DNA of 64,000 bases from a bacterium (GTDB lineage: Bacteria; Electryoneota; Electryoneia; Electryoneales; Electryoneaceae): the NCBI GenBank assembly GCA_020444265.1, contig JAHLLH010000002.1, positions 671,033 to 735,032 of the forward strand, written 5' to 3'. The notes under the pieces are model-generated. The model was not told where the DNA came from and did not search any database. It saw only the letters and a program-made list of their open reading frames with translations. How positions within the stretch are numbered: the stretch's first letter is position 1; each line of letters starts with the position of its first letter. This document shows positions 50,736 to 57,388 of the stretch, one piece after another. The position numbers and the translations under genes are program-made.

Positions 50736-51472
50736 AGGGCCTCCACGGTTACGGATGCGCCCAGGCGTGTCAGGCGTTCGGCGGTGGTTTCGACGCTCTC
50801 CAGCTCGATGTCGCCACCGATGACCTGGCAGCCGAGCCGCCAGGCAACCTCGACGGCCACGCCGTGCCCCATGACGGGATCCACGACGAGGCAGCCCATC
50901 TCGGTGGTCGGGTTCAGCAGGTGATTGATGACCTTGGTGGGCTTTTCAGCAGCATGCTCGTCCTCCCCGATGGTCATGCGCGGGTAGCTGATGACATCGG
51001 GCAGGTTGGAGCGTGTGAAGGTCGGGGCACCGTTACTGTCCGGTTTGAAGAAGTGGAGACACTGCTCGGATTGCCGTCTCCACGTCCACCCGGTCCCCCA
51101 ATGCACCTTGTTCCAGGTGATCATTCCCTCGTACTGGAGCTCATGCTCGGTGTCGCGTCGTCCTGTTTTGTTCGGAGTGCTAGCCACGATCAGCGGAGCG
51201 ACGCTCCAGCAGTTCCGTGCCGCCAGCTGGGTCCAGACGAACCAGGACCCTCCGGGCAGGAGAATGCGCTTTACCTCGGGGAAGGCATTGCAGTGCAGTT
51301 CTCGTGCCTGGGCGTGCCTGTCATTCGCGATGGAGCCCTTGCGTGTCGCCCTGCGGTTGGATCGGAATTCCATGCCATAGGGGCCGTCGAAATGCACGAC
51401 CTGGACGGTCTCGGCGGGGATGGACTTGAGCAGCGAGATTCCATCGCCGTGGTAGAGGGTGACCTGGCTCAT
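50732..51472 (-). CDS. Phage DNA methyltransferase (N4/N6 type, variant motifs)
   Basis: 246 aa. Motif order is beta-class: catalytic motif IV comes first (HFDGPYGM, 28-34, DGPY in place of the usual DPPY/SPPY) and the SAM-binding motif I near the C-terminus (VVDPVMGHGVAVEVAWRLGCQVIGGDIE, VMGHG in place of FxGxG). KPTKVINHLLNPTTEMGCLVVDP is the usual bridge. A target-recognition part lies about 100-160. It probably methylates adenine or cytosine amino groups to protect phage DNA; there is no partner nuclease, so it is orphan. The departures in both motifs leave activity open. Confidence 0.7.
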   Translation of the reverse strand: MSQVTLYHGDGISLLKSIPAETVQVVHFDGPYGMEFRSNRRATRKGSIANDRHAQARELHCNAFPEVKRILLPGGSWFVWTQLAARNCWSVAPLIVASTPNKTGRRDTEHELQYEGMITWNKVHWGTGWTWRRQSEQCLHFFKPDSNGAPTFTRSNLPDVISYPRMTIGEDEHAAEKPTKVINHLLNPTTEMGCLVVDPVMGHGVAVEVAWRLGCQVIGGDIELESVETTAERLTRLGASVTVEAL

Positions 51473-51924
51473 GACTCCACCCCCTGGAAGAGTTTGTCGA
51501 GGGGGACCTTTAGGCCATTGGCGACGGCCTGCACGGTCTCCCAGCTGGGTTCGGTTTTGCCTTCGACCAGGTAGCGGATGGTGTCGATGGACCGTCCCGA
51601 CCGTGCCGCAATCAGCTCGATGGTGAGGCCGGGCATCCCTTTCATGGCATTTCGCAGGGCCTGGGCGAAGATGGTGGCGGCACCGGATGGGCTATTGACC
51701 TCGCGGCTGCATTCGAGCAGGATACGTGCCTGCTCGGGCTGGCTGAGGTTCAGCGCAGTCAGCAGGTTCCGTGCGGTGGCATCCAGCATAGACCCTCCCC
51801 CTCGTTCGGCCTGGGAAACGGCGGACGCGCTGACTCCGGCCCGTTGCGCGAGTTGCTCCTGAGTCCAGCCATAGGCGGTGCGTGCTTCCCGGATATAGGG
51901 GCGGATGAGATGGGCGATGATCAT
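51469..51924 (-). CDS. Tandem helix-turn-helix regulator
   Basis: 151 aa with two separate HTH domains: an XRE domain at about 8-62 (YIREARTAYGWTQEQLAQRAGVSASAVSQAERGGGSMLD) and a second at about 98-148 (GLTIELIAARSGRSIDTIRYLVEGKTEPSWETVQAVANGLKVPLDKLF). Both keep the recognition-helix pattern. A middle-region transcription regulator is the likely role. ATGA overlaps on both sides. Confidence 0.75.
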   Translation of the reverse strand: MIIAHLIRPYIREARTAYGWTQEQLAQRAGVSASAVSQAERGGGSMLDATARNLLTALNLSQPEQARILLECSREVNSPSGAATIFAQALRNAMKGMPGLTIELIAARSGRSIDTIRYLVEGKTEPSWETVQAVANGLKVPLDKLFQGVES

Positions 51925-52253
51925 TGGTGGAAGGTCCCCTTTTTGCCTGTGTGGCCACAGGAAGGGCAGCGGTATGTGGCAGGAGACCGACTTTCGATCT
52001 TCAACTCGAGATCATCTTCAAGCAATCCTCGTTCATTCAGCCACGCCAATCCTGCTTCTCGTATGGCGTAGATGTACCGGCGGTTTACTGTGCGGGCAGA
52101 GACCCGCCCGTGATCCAGATGATGCTTGAGCAACGAGGCAATGACGCGATGATCAATGCCGGTGATATCGGACAAGGTGATCGCACCCGCCTCCTTGACG
52201 TCCAGTAAGGCGTACATCAGGGCCTCGGTGTTGTTGACGGTGACGGTTGTCAT
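51921..52253 (-). CDS. Winged-helix protein with C-terminal zinc motif
   Basis: 110 aa. Residues 10-75 form a winged helix (LYALLDVKEAGAITLSDITGIDHRVIASLLKHHLDHGRVSARTVNRRYIYAI-like). The last 16 residues, YRCPSCGHTGKKGTFHQ, hold Cys-x2-Cys and two His, enough for a zinc ion. Probably a DNA-binding regulator. ATGA overlaps both neighbours. Confidence 0.65.
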   Translation of the reverse strand: MTTVTVNNTEALMYALLDVKEAGAITLSDITGIDHRVIASLLKHHLDHGRVSARTVNRRYIYAIREAGLAWLNERGLLEDDLELKIESRSPATYRCPSCGHTGKKGTFHQ

Positions 52254-52657
52254 GATGCTTTCCCTCCTTGAAACAGGGGCAGTGGGGGCGGGTCAAGGGT
52301 GTCGGCGGTTCGTTCCAGGGCATCCGCCTGCTCGGGCATGTCGCTGACCAGGGCGCGTAGAAAGAGGGCGCAGTCGCGATAGTCCTGGGCCTCGGCCAGG
52401 GTGGTCCGTGTCGAGGGCAGATACATCCCCCGACTATTGAAGAGAATGCCGCCGTGCGGATTGGCTTTTAGCGCCTCAGCGGATCGTGTCGAATGGGCGA
52501 CATCCCGCACGGTCCGTGCATCGACCCGGAACCCGGCCACGTCGCAGACTTCCTGGGTCACGAGGTCTCGTTGCGCACAATTGGCGCTTCCGATCGCGCC
52601 GAGGTTGCGCAGGGCATCGCGTATGTGCTTGGGGGTGAGGGCGGTCGAGATGTTCAT
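52250..52657 (-). CDS. Phage protein, paralogue of the gene at 52887
   Basis: 135 aa. ATG 52657 is chosen because GGAGG lies upstream and it overlaps the zinc-finger gene by ATGA. Shared with the 52887 product: LRxLGAIGxxx near residue 20, ILFNxxGxYLxS near 80, and a helical end. The N-terminus (TPKHIRDALRNLGAIGSANCAQRDLVTQEV) looks like an HTH. No known family. Confidence 0.65.
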   Translation of the reverse strand: MNISTALTPKHIRDALRNLGAIGSANCAQRDLVTQEVCDVAGFRVDARTVRDVAHSTRSAEALKANPHGGILFNSRGMYLPSTRTTLAEAQDYRDCALFLRALVSDMPEQADALERTADTLDPPPLPLFQGGKAS

Positions 52658-52890
52658 AGCCAGATTCCTCCGCCATGACATTCCGGGCAGGTCACCAATC
52701 GATCTCGTTCTGCGAAGCAATCCTCGCCCCACAATTCGGGGCATTCGGACAATGCGATGAAGCCATCCCCGCCACACTTTGGACAGGGATCGTTTTCATC
52801 GAACTCGTAATCATCCAGCACGAGTAGTATCCGGTTCACGTCGCGCTCATCCTCGAACATCTGGTCGTGGTCGCGGTGTAGAGCGTTCAT
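52654..52890 (-). CDS. Small zinc-finger protein (CxxC pair)
   Basis: 78 aa. CPKCGGDGF (about 36-44) and CPECHGGGIW (about 67-76) are DnaJ-type knuckles that should hold one zinc ion; more cysteines lie between (SECPELWGEDCF). The start at 52890 has GAGGAGG and an ATGA overlap with the paralogue upstream. Similar knuckles occur in the protein at 24072. Confidence 0.65.
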   Translation of the reverse strand: MNALHRDHDQMFEDERDVNRILLVLDDYEFDENDPCPKCGGDGFIALSECPELWGEDCFAERDRLVTCPECHGGGIWL

Positions 52891-53279
52891 GCTACCTCCT
52901 CCTCGAACCCATTGCCGAGCTGCTCGGCCAGCAGATCGGCGGTTTTGTGCTGCATCTGCAACGGCTCGAGCTTGGCCACGACCGCCTCGCGCCAGCATTC
53001 CAGGTCGTAGAGGGCACGCACCGGGTTGCTGGAGAGCAGGTAAATCCCCTGGGTGTTGAAGAGGATGACCTGGTCGGGGTGTTGAACGGCTCTCTCCGGA
53101 TGGCGGCTCGCGGCAATGCCAGCGCTCAGGTGGGTGGCATTGGCCTTGGTGCCGCCGTGGTGCAGGCTGGCAATGACATCCTTGCTGGGGACCGCTTGAC
53201 CGGCACCGATGGCCCCCAACTCACGCAGGGTAGCCGCGATGAGGGCGGGGTTCAGGCAGCTGTTGATGTACCGTTCCAT
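52887..53279 (-). CDS. Phage protein, paralogue of the gene at 52250
   Basis: 130 aa. NPALIATLRELGAIG-type start, VILFNTQGIYLLSSNP in the middle and a helical C-terminus (YDLECWREAVVAKLEPLQMQHKTADLLAEQLGNG). It shares the LGAIG and ILFNxxG blocks with the 52250 product, so the two arose by duplication around the zinc-finger gene. Its ATG overlaps the transglycosylase stop by one base (TGATG). Confidence 0.65.
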   Translation of the reverse strand: MERYINSCLNPALIAATLRELGAIGAGQAVPSKDVIASLHHGGTKANATHLSAGIAASRHPERAVQHPDQVILFNTQGIYLLSSNPVRALYDLECWREAVVAKLEPLQMQHKTADLLAEQLGNGFEEEVA

Positions 53280-53896
53280 CAGGCCTCCTTCTCCTGGGTC
53301 TGGATGTGCTCCCACTTGAGCATCTGCATGAACTCGCCGGAGTCATCGAGGGCATTTCGGAAGGCGATGCGGAAGCGTGAAACGTGCTCAATGACGGTCG
53401 GGCTGGGCCGTCGATTGCGAACCACACAGCCGGGGCTGAGCAGCTTCTCGGCGACCTGAGCCCAGGTAACGGTGGTTCTCGGAAGGTCCTCGTCTCGGGG
53501 AACCAAACGGATGGCGTGCTTGACATACCCCGGCCCGCAGTTGTAGGCGGCAATGACCATCCGGATGCGTTCGATGTCGCTGGCTCGTTTCTGGAAGCGT
53601 TCCAGGTAGCCGAGGATCTGCGTCTCCAGGCGCACCAACAGCCGTGCGGCGGCCTGGACAGCGAGGTCGGGGTTGGTGGCCTGCTCGTATGGCACGCCAC
53701 CCATGACATCCTTCCACGTGGGGACGGTGAACTGCATGAGGCCGAGGTCGTTGGTCTGGCCCCTGGCATCCGGATCGAAATTCGATTCGATGGCCGCGAT
53801 GGCTTTGAGCACCTGCCAGGGGTAGCGCAGCCCTTCGGTTTTGGCGCGGTACTCGAAGAGGGCATCGAAGGTTGTGGGGTAGTGTTTATCGGGCAT
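53279..53896 (-). CDS. SLT-type lytic transglycosylase (endolysin)
   Basis: 205 aa. Lysozyme-like fold: catalytic Glu in AIAAIESNFDPDARG (about residue 37), DLGLMQFT, and AAYNCGPGYVKHAI, the motifs of soluble lytic transglycosylases. No signal peptide, so release needs a holin. ATG 53896 has AAGGAG upstream. It cleaves the MurNAc-GlcNAc bond. It sits in the middle region, about 6 kb before the holin candidates. Confidence 0.85.
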   Translation of the reverse strand: MPDKHYPTTFDALFEYRAKTEGLRYPWQVLKAIAAIESNFDPDARGQTNDLGLMQFTVPTWKDVMGGVPYEQATNPDLAVQAAARLLVRLETQILGYLERFQKRASDIERIRMVIAAYNCGPGYVKHAIRLVPRDEDLPRTTVTWAQVAEKLLSPGCVVRNRRPSPTVIEHVSRFRIAFRNALDDSGEFMQMLKWEHIQTQEKEA

Positions 53897-54542
53897 TGGA
53901 GGGCTCCTTAGTGAACACAAACTCAGCTGCGGGTGTGCCTGTTAGGGGTGCCAGGTGATACCCCAATCCCGCCATCTTCCGCTTGATCCTGTTACATTCT
54001 TCGATTCTGTCCGGTTCGTTGCTATTGATGATCCGCGTGTAGTTGCGTGCGGCCTCTTCCACCCAAGGCTCGACCTCGTCGGCCTTCTGGACAGGGGCCT
54101 CCATGCCGGGCAGCTGAACGTCTTCCAGTTCGCGGGCCAGACGTGCGGACTCCTCGGCCAACCGTGCCTCATACGCATTGAGCTTGTGGGTTTCCCAGCG
54201 GCTGAGGCGGTCGTTGCCAGGGACGATGAAATACTTGAGGGACTGCGCCTTTTGACCGACGGCACGGATGTCATCGATGAGGTGTTTGACGGTGAGGAAC
54301 TCGGCCAAGTTGGCAATCCGTCGCCGGTAAATCTCGATGTCACTGCGCTCCACATTCCGCCACGGTTCTCGTCCCGCTGCCTTCCTGAACTCGGCCTCGA
54401 TTTTGGGCAGAGCGGCGGTGTACTTGATGGCCGTGTGATTCATCTGCCGCTGGCTCAGCTGGGTACAGATTTTTCCGGCCAGGGAGTAGTCTCGTGCCGC
54501 GAGGGCGAGCAGGAGATCGGTGGGGATGGGTTTAATCGCCAT
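53886..54542 (-). CDS. Phage protein, unknown (helical)
   Basis: 218 aa, almost wholly helical (LLALAARDYSLAGKICTQLSQRQMNHTAIKYTAALPKIEAEF; ETHKLNAYEARLAEESARLARELEDV). ATG 54542 is chosen for AGGAGG upstream; it overlaps the gene before by 11 bases and the transglycosylase by 11. Not recognised. Confidence 0.6.
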   Translation of the reverse strand: MAIKPIPTDLLLALAARDYSLAGKICTQLSQRQMNHTAIKYTAALPKIEAEFRKAAGREPWRNVERSDIEIYRRRIANLAEFLTVKHLIDDIRAVGQKAQSLKYFIVPGNDRLSRWETHKLNAYEARLAEESARLARELEDVQLPGMEAPVQKADEVEPWVEEAARNYTRIINSNEPDRIEECNRIKRKMAGLGYHLAPLTGTPAAEFVFTKEPSNAR

Positions 54543-54783
54543 CGTGGGCCTCCTGCTGTTCGGCGAGGTGCAGTTCCCAGACCTCTTTGACAGCGGCGCA
54601 GCACTTCGCGGAAAAGCGGTCGATCCTGCCGTCTTTGAAACGAATCGTTCCAATTTTCCCCTTGGTGTACGGAGGGCCGGAGGGGGGAAGATTAACCCGT
54701 TCGATTTGTTCAAAATCGATCCAGATACCCTGGCGGCGTCCGCCTTCTGTGTAGCTGATATGGGTGTACGTTTGCACGCTCAT
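54532..54783 (-). CDS. Phage protein, unknown
   Basis: 83 aa, small beta-rich fold followed by a helix (GIWIDFEQIERVNLPPSGPPYTKGKIGTIRFKDGRIDRFSAKCCAAVKEVWELHL). Not recognised. ATGA overlap with the gene before. Confidence 0.6.
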   Translation of the reverse strand: MSVQTYTHISYTEGGRRQGIWIDFEQIERVNLPPSGPPYTKGKIGTIRFKDGRIDRFSAKCCAAVKEVWELHLAEQQEAHDGD

Positions 54784-55034
54784 GACAACACCCTCTCGGC
54801 TTTGGGGACGCGAGTGCAGGCGGATGTCGGGACCTGGGGGGCATAGAAGCCGTTGGAGAAGGTGACTCGGGCAAACTCCCCTGCATTCATCTGGCCTTCA
54901 ACGGTGCCACGCTGGGTCATGCTGGGAGTATCATCGATGTGGTGGATGCCCAAGCGTTTCATGGCCTGCCAGTGTGAGCGCACCTCATCCAGGTCGATGG
55001 TGACCTCGTCGCCTTTGCGGAAGGGGAAGCTCAT
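54780..55034 (-). CDS. Phage protein, unknown (SH3-like)
   Basis: 84 aa. FRKGDEVTIDLDEVRSHWQAMKRLGIHHIDDTPSMTQRGTVEGQMNAGEFARVTFSNGFYAPQV has the strand pattern of small SH3-like barrels (KGDEV... GTVEG... VTFSNG). ATG 55034 has GAGGG upstream and overlaps the preceding 55-codon gene by ATGA. Function unknown. Confidence 0.6.
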   Translation of the reverse strand: MSFPFRKGDEVTIDLDEVRSHWQAMKRLGIHHIDDTPSMTQRGTVEGQMNAGEFARVTFSNGFYAPQVPTSACTRVPKAERVLS

Positions 55035-55198
55035 TTGACCCTCTTCTTTTTTGCTCCCATCATCCATCCGAACACGGTTGGAGAGGCCTTCCCGAGGGAA
55101 ATGCCGGTGGCTTCTGATGCTGACCACAAGCAACCCGCGAAGACCTGGAGCGGTGTTTTTTGGAAAACGAACCAACGCTTTGGATTCAGCCAGCTCAT
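55031..55198 (-). CDS. 55-aa phage protein
   Basis: A short frame (MSWLNPKRWFVFQKTPLQVF then AGCLWSASEATGISLGKASP and GWMMGAKKKRVK) exactly bridges two genes: its ATG overlaps the stop of the 66-aa gene and its TGA overlaps the ATG at 55034, both as ATGA. Aromatic and basic; no known family. Confidence 0.65.
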   Translation of the reverse strand: MSWLNPKRWFVFQKTPLQVFAGCLWSASEATGISLGKASPTVFGWMMGAKKKRVK

Positions 55199-55395
55199 TG
55201 CGGGTCGCCCTCCTTGATGTCGCCAGCCGGGGAAACGGTGAGCGGGGTGTCGAGACGGTCGCCGTCGATGGTCCAGCGGGTGGTGCCGTCCTCGTCGATG
55301 GACTTGAAGCGGAGGCGGTTCCGGCTGCCTGGGTACTCGCGTTCGACGGCCTGCTCGGCCTGGTCGATGAAGTGCTCGCGGTTTCGGCGGTTCAT
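55195..55395 (-). CDS. Phage protein, unknown
   Basis: 66 aa, polar (RREHFIDQAEQAVEREYPGSRNRLRFKSIDEDGTTRWTIDGDRLD). GGGAGGG precedes the ATG, inside the end of the previous gene. Not recognised. Confidence 0.6.
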   Translation of the reverse strand: MNRRNREHFIDQAEQAVEREYPGSRNRLRFKSIDEDGTTRWTIDGDRLDTPLTVSPAGDIKEGDPQ

Positions 55396-55398
55396 GGG

Positions 55399-55896
55399 CT
55401 AGCCCTCCCGCTTTTTATTTCGAATTTGGAGGAGTACCCAAGCGAGGAACTGGTGGAGGGTTGGTATGTTGCCTTGCTCATCACCCCAGCCACCTTCTGG
55501 CTCAGGCATATGACTACTGTCGAAGTAGGGAGAGAGGTTGTGGTGACAGTTGTGTTGATCGTTGATGTACCACCGTTCGCCACACGGGTCGTAGCCGATA
55601 CGGAAGTCGGTGTCCAGGCCAAATGCAAACAGCTGCTTCGCAACCTCATCGAGGAACTCATGCGCGAGCTCCGGTTGAGGTAGCCTGATCACTTTGTTCG
55701 CGATCTCTTTTACTTTCCCTTGAAGGTTCTGGATCGCTTGGTTTAATTCGTTAACGCCATCGATGCCATATTTTTCCAGGTATTTTTCAAGCCTCCATAT
55801 TTCGATGTTGCCAATGAGGCTAGTTGACGTGGGCAATCCAGACTGATTATCCACGACGATATCAATTTTAATCAGTGTTTTCTCGACATGGTCCAT
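55399..55896 (-). CDS. Phage protein, unknown, AT-rich
   Basis: 165 aa. A helical middle (GNIEIWRLEKYLEKYGIDGVNELNQAIQNLQGKVKEIANKVI) and FGLDTDFRIGYDPCGERWYINDQHNCHHNLSPYF near the C-terminus. Codon use is more AT-rich than in neighbours, as in the gene at 23059, which suggests recent acquisition. AAAGGACAAGG gives the ribosome site. It is the first gene after the structured spacer and may open a new transcription unit. Confidence 0.65.
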   Translation of the reverse strand: MDHVEKTLIKIDIVVDNQSGLPTSTSLIGNIEIWRLEKYLEKYGIDGVNELNQAIQNLQGKVKEIANKVIRLPQPELAHEFLDEVAKQLFAFGLDTDFRIGYDPCGERWYINDQHNCHHNLSPYFDSSHMPEPEGGWGDEQGNIPTLHQFLAWVLLQIRNKKREG

Positions 55897-55922
55897 GTCC
55901 TTGTCCTTTCACCTGTCCTGAT

Positions 55923-56148
55923 CCCCACCGACCAGCGCCCCAGGGGGGTAAGGCGCTGGCCTGGCTGTCGGTGGGGTTGCTCCGTGCCAGGGCTTCTCCC
56001 GGTGGAACCGTTGGGAGGGGTATGTCTTGGGCCTTTCAGCCCGGTGGGGATATCGGGGCTCGAACCCGGTGCGGCATGGTTACCGTTATCCCCTCGGCAC
56101 CCTTGCGGGTGCCTGATGCACGATTGAGCCGGGATTATGGGACCCGGC
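55923..56148 (-). ncRNA. Possible structured RNA between the ATPase gene and the middle genes
   Basis: The 355 bases 55897-56252 have no gene but, read on the minus strand, carry in order: GCCGGG/CCCGGC stem with 9-base loop (56128-56148), GGCACCC-TTGC-GGGTGCC (56096-56113), a tRNA-like fold (56046-56093: GGGGATA/TATCCCC closing stem, a 5-bp hairpin with ACCA loop, and a T-arm-like CGGG-TTCGAGC-CCCG), and a long stem CCCCACCGAC + CAGCGCC with partners (55923-55976). An operon leader, terminator/antiterminator set or stand-alone RNA are all possible. Confidence 0.4.
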
Positions 56149-56252
56149 ACCCGATTGGTTGCTCCCCGTCACCCTTGCGGTCACCGTCCTGATGCCATCG
56201 GCCTCGGCTCCTACGGATCGACGGGGGTCTCTGGTAAGCGTGGAGCGGTGGA

Positions 56253-57362
56253 TCAAGCCCGCTCCTGCTTTGCCGTCTCGTCCTGGGAAACGAGACTCTT
56301 TTCACCGAGCACTCGTATGGCGGATGCCACCAAAGCCGTCTTGGCCGCCGTACCGTGACTCGGATCATTGATGTATCGACTGACCTCACTTGCCGAGACC
56401 TTCTGGCCAGTGGTGTCCTGGATGTGTTTCTCGATAGCCCTGGTCGAGGGCTTGCCGTGCTTCTCCCACAGCGAGCGCATGAACATGGTGGACTCATCTG
56501 CCATGTAGACATGGCCGATGTCGATGCGTGTATCCCCTGCATTGACCGCATTGTCAGCGGCCAGCTTGAGGACGCGCAGCACTTCGATCGGGAAGCGCAG
56601 ATCGATGCCGTCCCCGTCCTTTTTCCGTTTGGCGATGTACTCAATAGCCTCGTCGCTGATCACATCTGTGAGGGCCTTTTTTCCGCCGAGGGCGGCACGG
56701 ATGCGATGGCGAATAAACAGCTTGATCTCTTCGGGGGAGAGCGGTGGCAGCTCGTGGATGGTGGCGCGAGCGTGAACGTCCTCAAGGCCCTCAATACGTC
56801 CTCCCAGCCGTCTCCATCCGACAAACAGCACGCCGCAGACATGCTGTCTCATGTCACTGTCCGTGAGGTCGGTTTCGATCAGCTGGCGGATGGAGCGCAG
56901 GATGTGCGGGTGGAAGTCATGGCAGTTGTCGAACAGCAGCAAGATGCCATCCGGGTAGAGGTCATCTCGTTGCAGCTGCCTGAGCGCACGGCGGACCCGT
57001 CCCTTGTTCCACTGTTTACGGGTGATGGTGATGCCATTGTCTTCCGCTGTACTGAGGATGGTGTCGGTGACCTCTTTCATCGTGAAGGTCATCGAGTTGG
57101 TCGGCGAAAAGGCAATGACCAGGACGCGGGGGTTATCGTTCTTTTCTTCCTGGATGACTTGGCGAATAATCGTGGACTTTCCAGCCCCTCGGTCTCCCAG
57201 GATGACCTCGATAGCGCGGTTCTTGATGGCGTTGGCCACCTTCGCGCGGACGAGGTTCACGGCGGCGGTCTCTACGAAGGCATGCGACCCCTCCAGTTGC
57301 TCAAAGGGTGGCTCCTCGAATCCCAACCATTCCCAAGATGGTTTGTAGGCAGTTTTTGACAT
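56253..57362 (-). CDS. AAA ATPase, MuB-type transposition protein
   Basis: 369 aa. Walker A GDRGAGKST (56-64), Walker B ILLLFDNCH (140-148), and sensor-type GVLFVGWRRL follow the ExeA/TniB/MuB AAA layout. In Mu the ATPase binds target DNA, gives target immunity and activates the transposase. A C-terminal HTH-like segment (about 310-355, STRAIEKHIQDTTGQKVSASEVSRYINDPSHGTAAKTALVASAIRVL) is present, whereas MuB carries its HTH at the N-terminus. It starts 26 bases after the transposase stop. Confidence 0.85.
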   Translation of the reverse strand: MSKTAYKPSWEWLGFEEPPFEQLEGSHAFVETAAVNLVRAKVANAIKNRAIEVILGDRGAGKSTIIRQVIQEEKNDNPRVLVIAFSPTNSMTFTMKEVTDTILSTAEDNGITITRKQWNKGRVRRALRQLQRDDLYPDGILLLFDNCHDFHPHILRSIRQLIETDLTDSDMRQHVCGVLFVGWRRLGGRIEGLEDVHARATIHELPPLSPEEIKLFIRHRIRAALGGKKALTDVISDEAIEYIAKRKKDGDGIDLRFPIEVLRVLKLAADNAVNAGDTRIDIGHVYMADESTMFMRSLWEKHGKPSTRAIEKHIQDTTGQKVSASEVSRYINDPSHGTAAKTALVASAIRVLGEKSLVSQDETAKQERA

Positions 57363-57388
57363 GGTGGTTCGTCCTTTCCTGTTCCCGT

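Noticed and set aside
53279-53896. Virion-associated peptidoglycan hydrolase instead of endolysin
   Set aside because: It lies away from the tail genes among middle genes and is a single compact domain; endolysin is the simpler reading, though not proven.
56128-56148. Anticodon arm of a tRNA-Met (loop with CATAAT-like bases)
   Set aside because: The stem has a 9-base loop and no D-arm, variable loop or acceptor can be built around it, so it is not a full tRNA gene.
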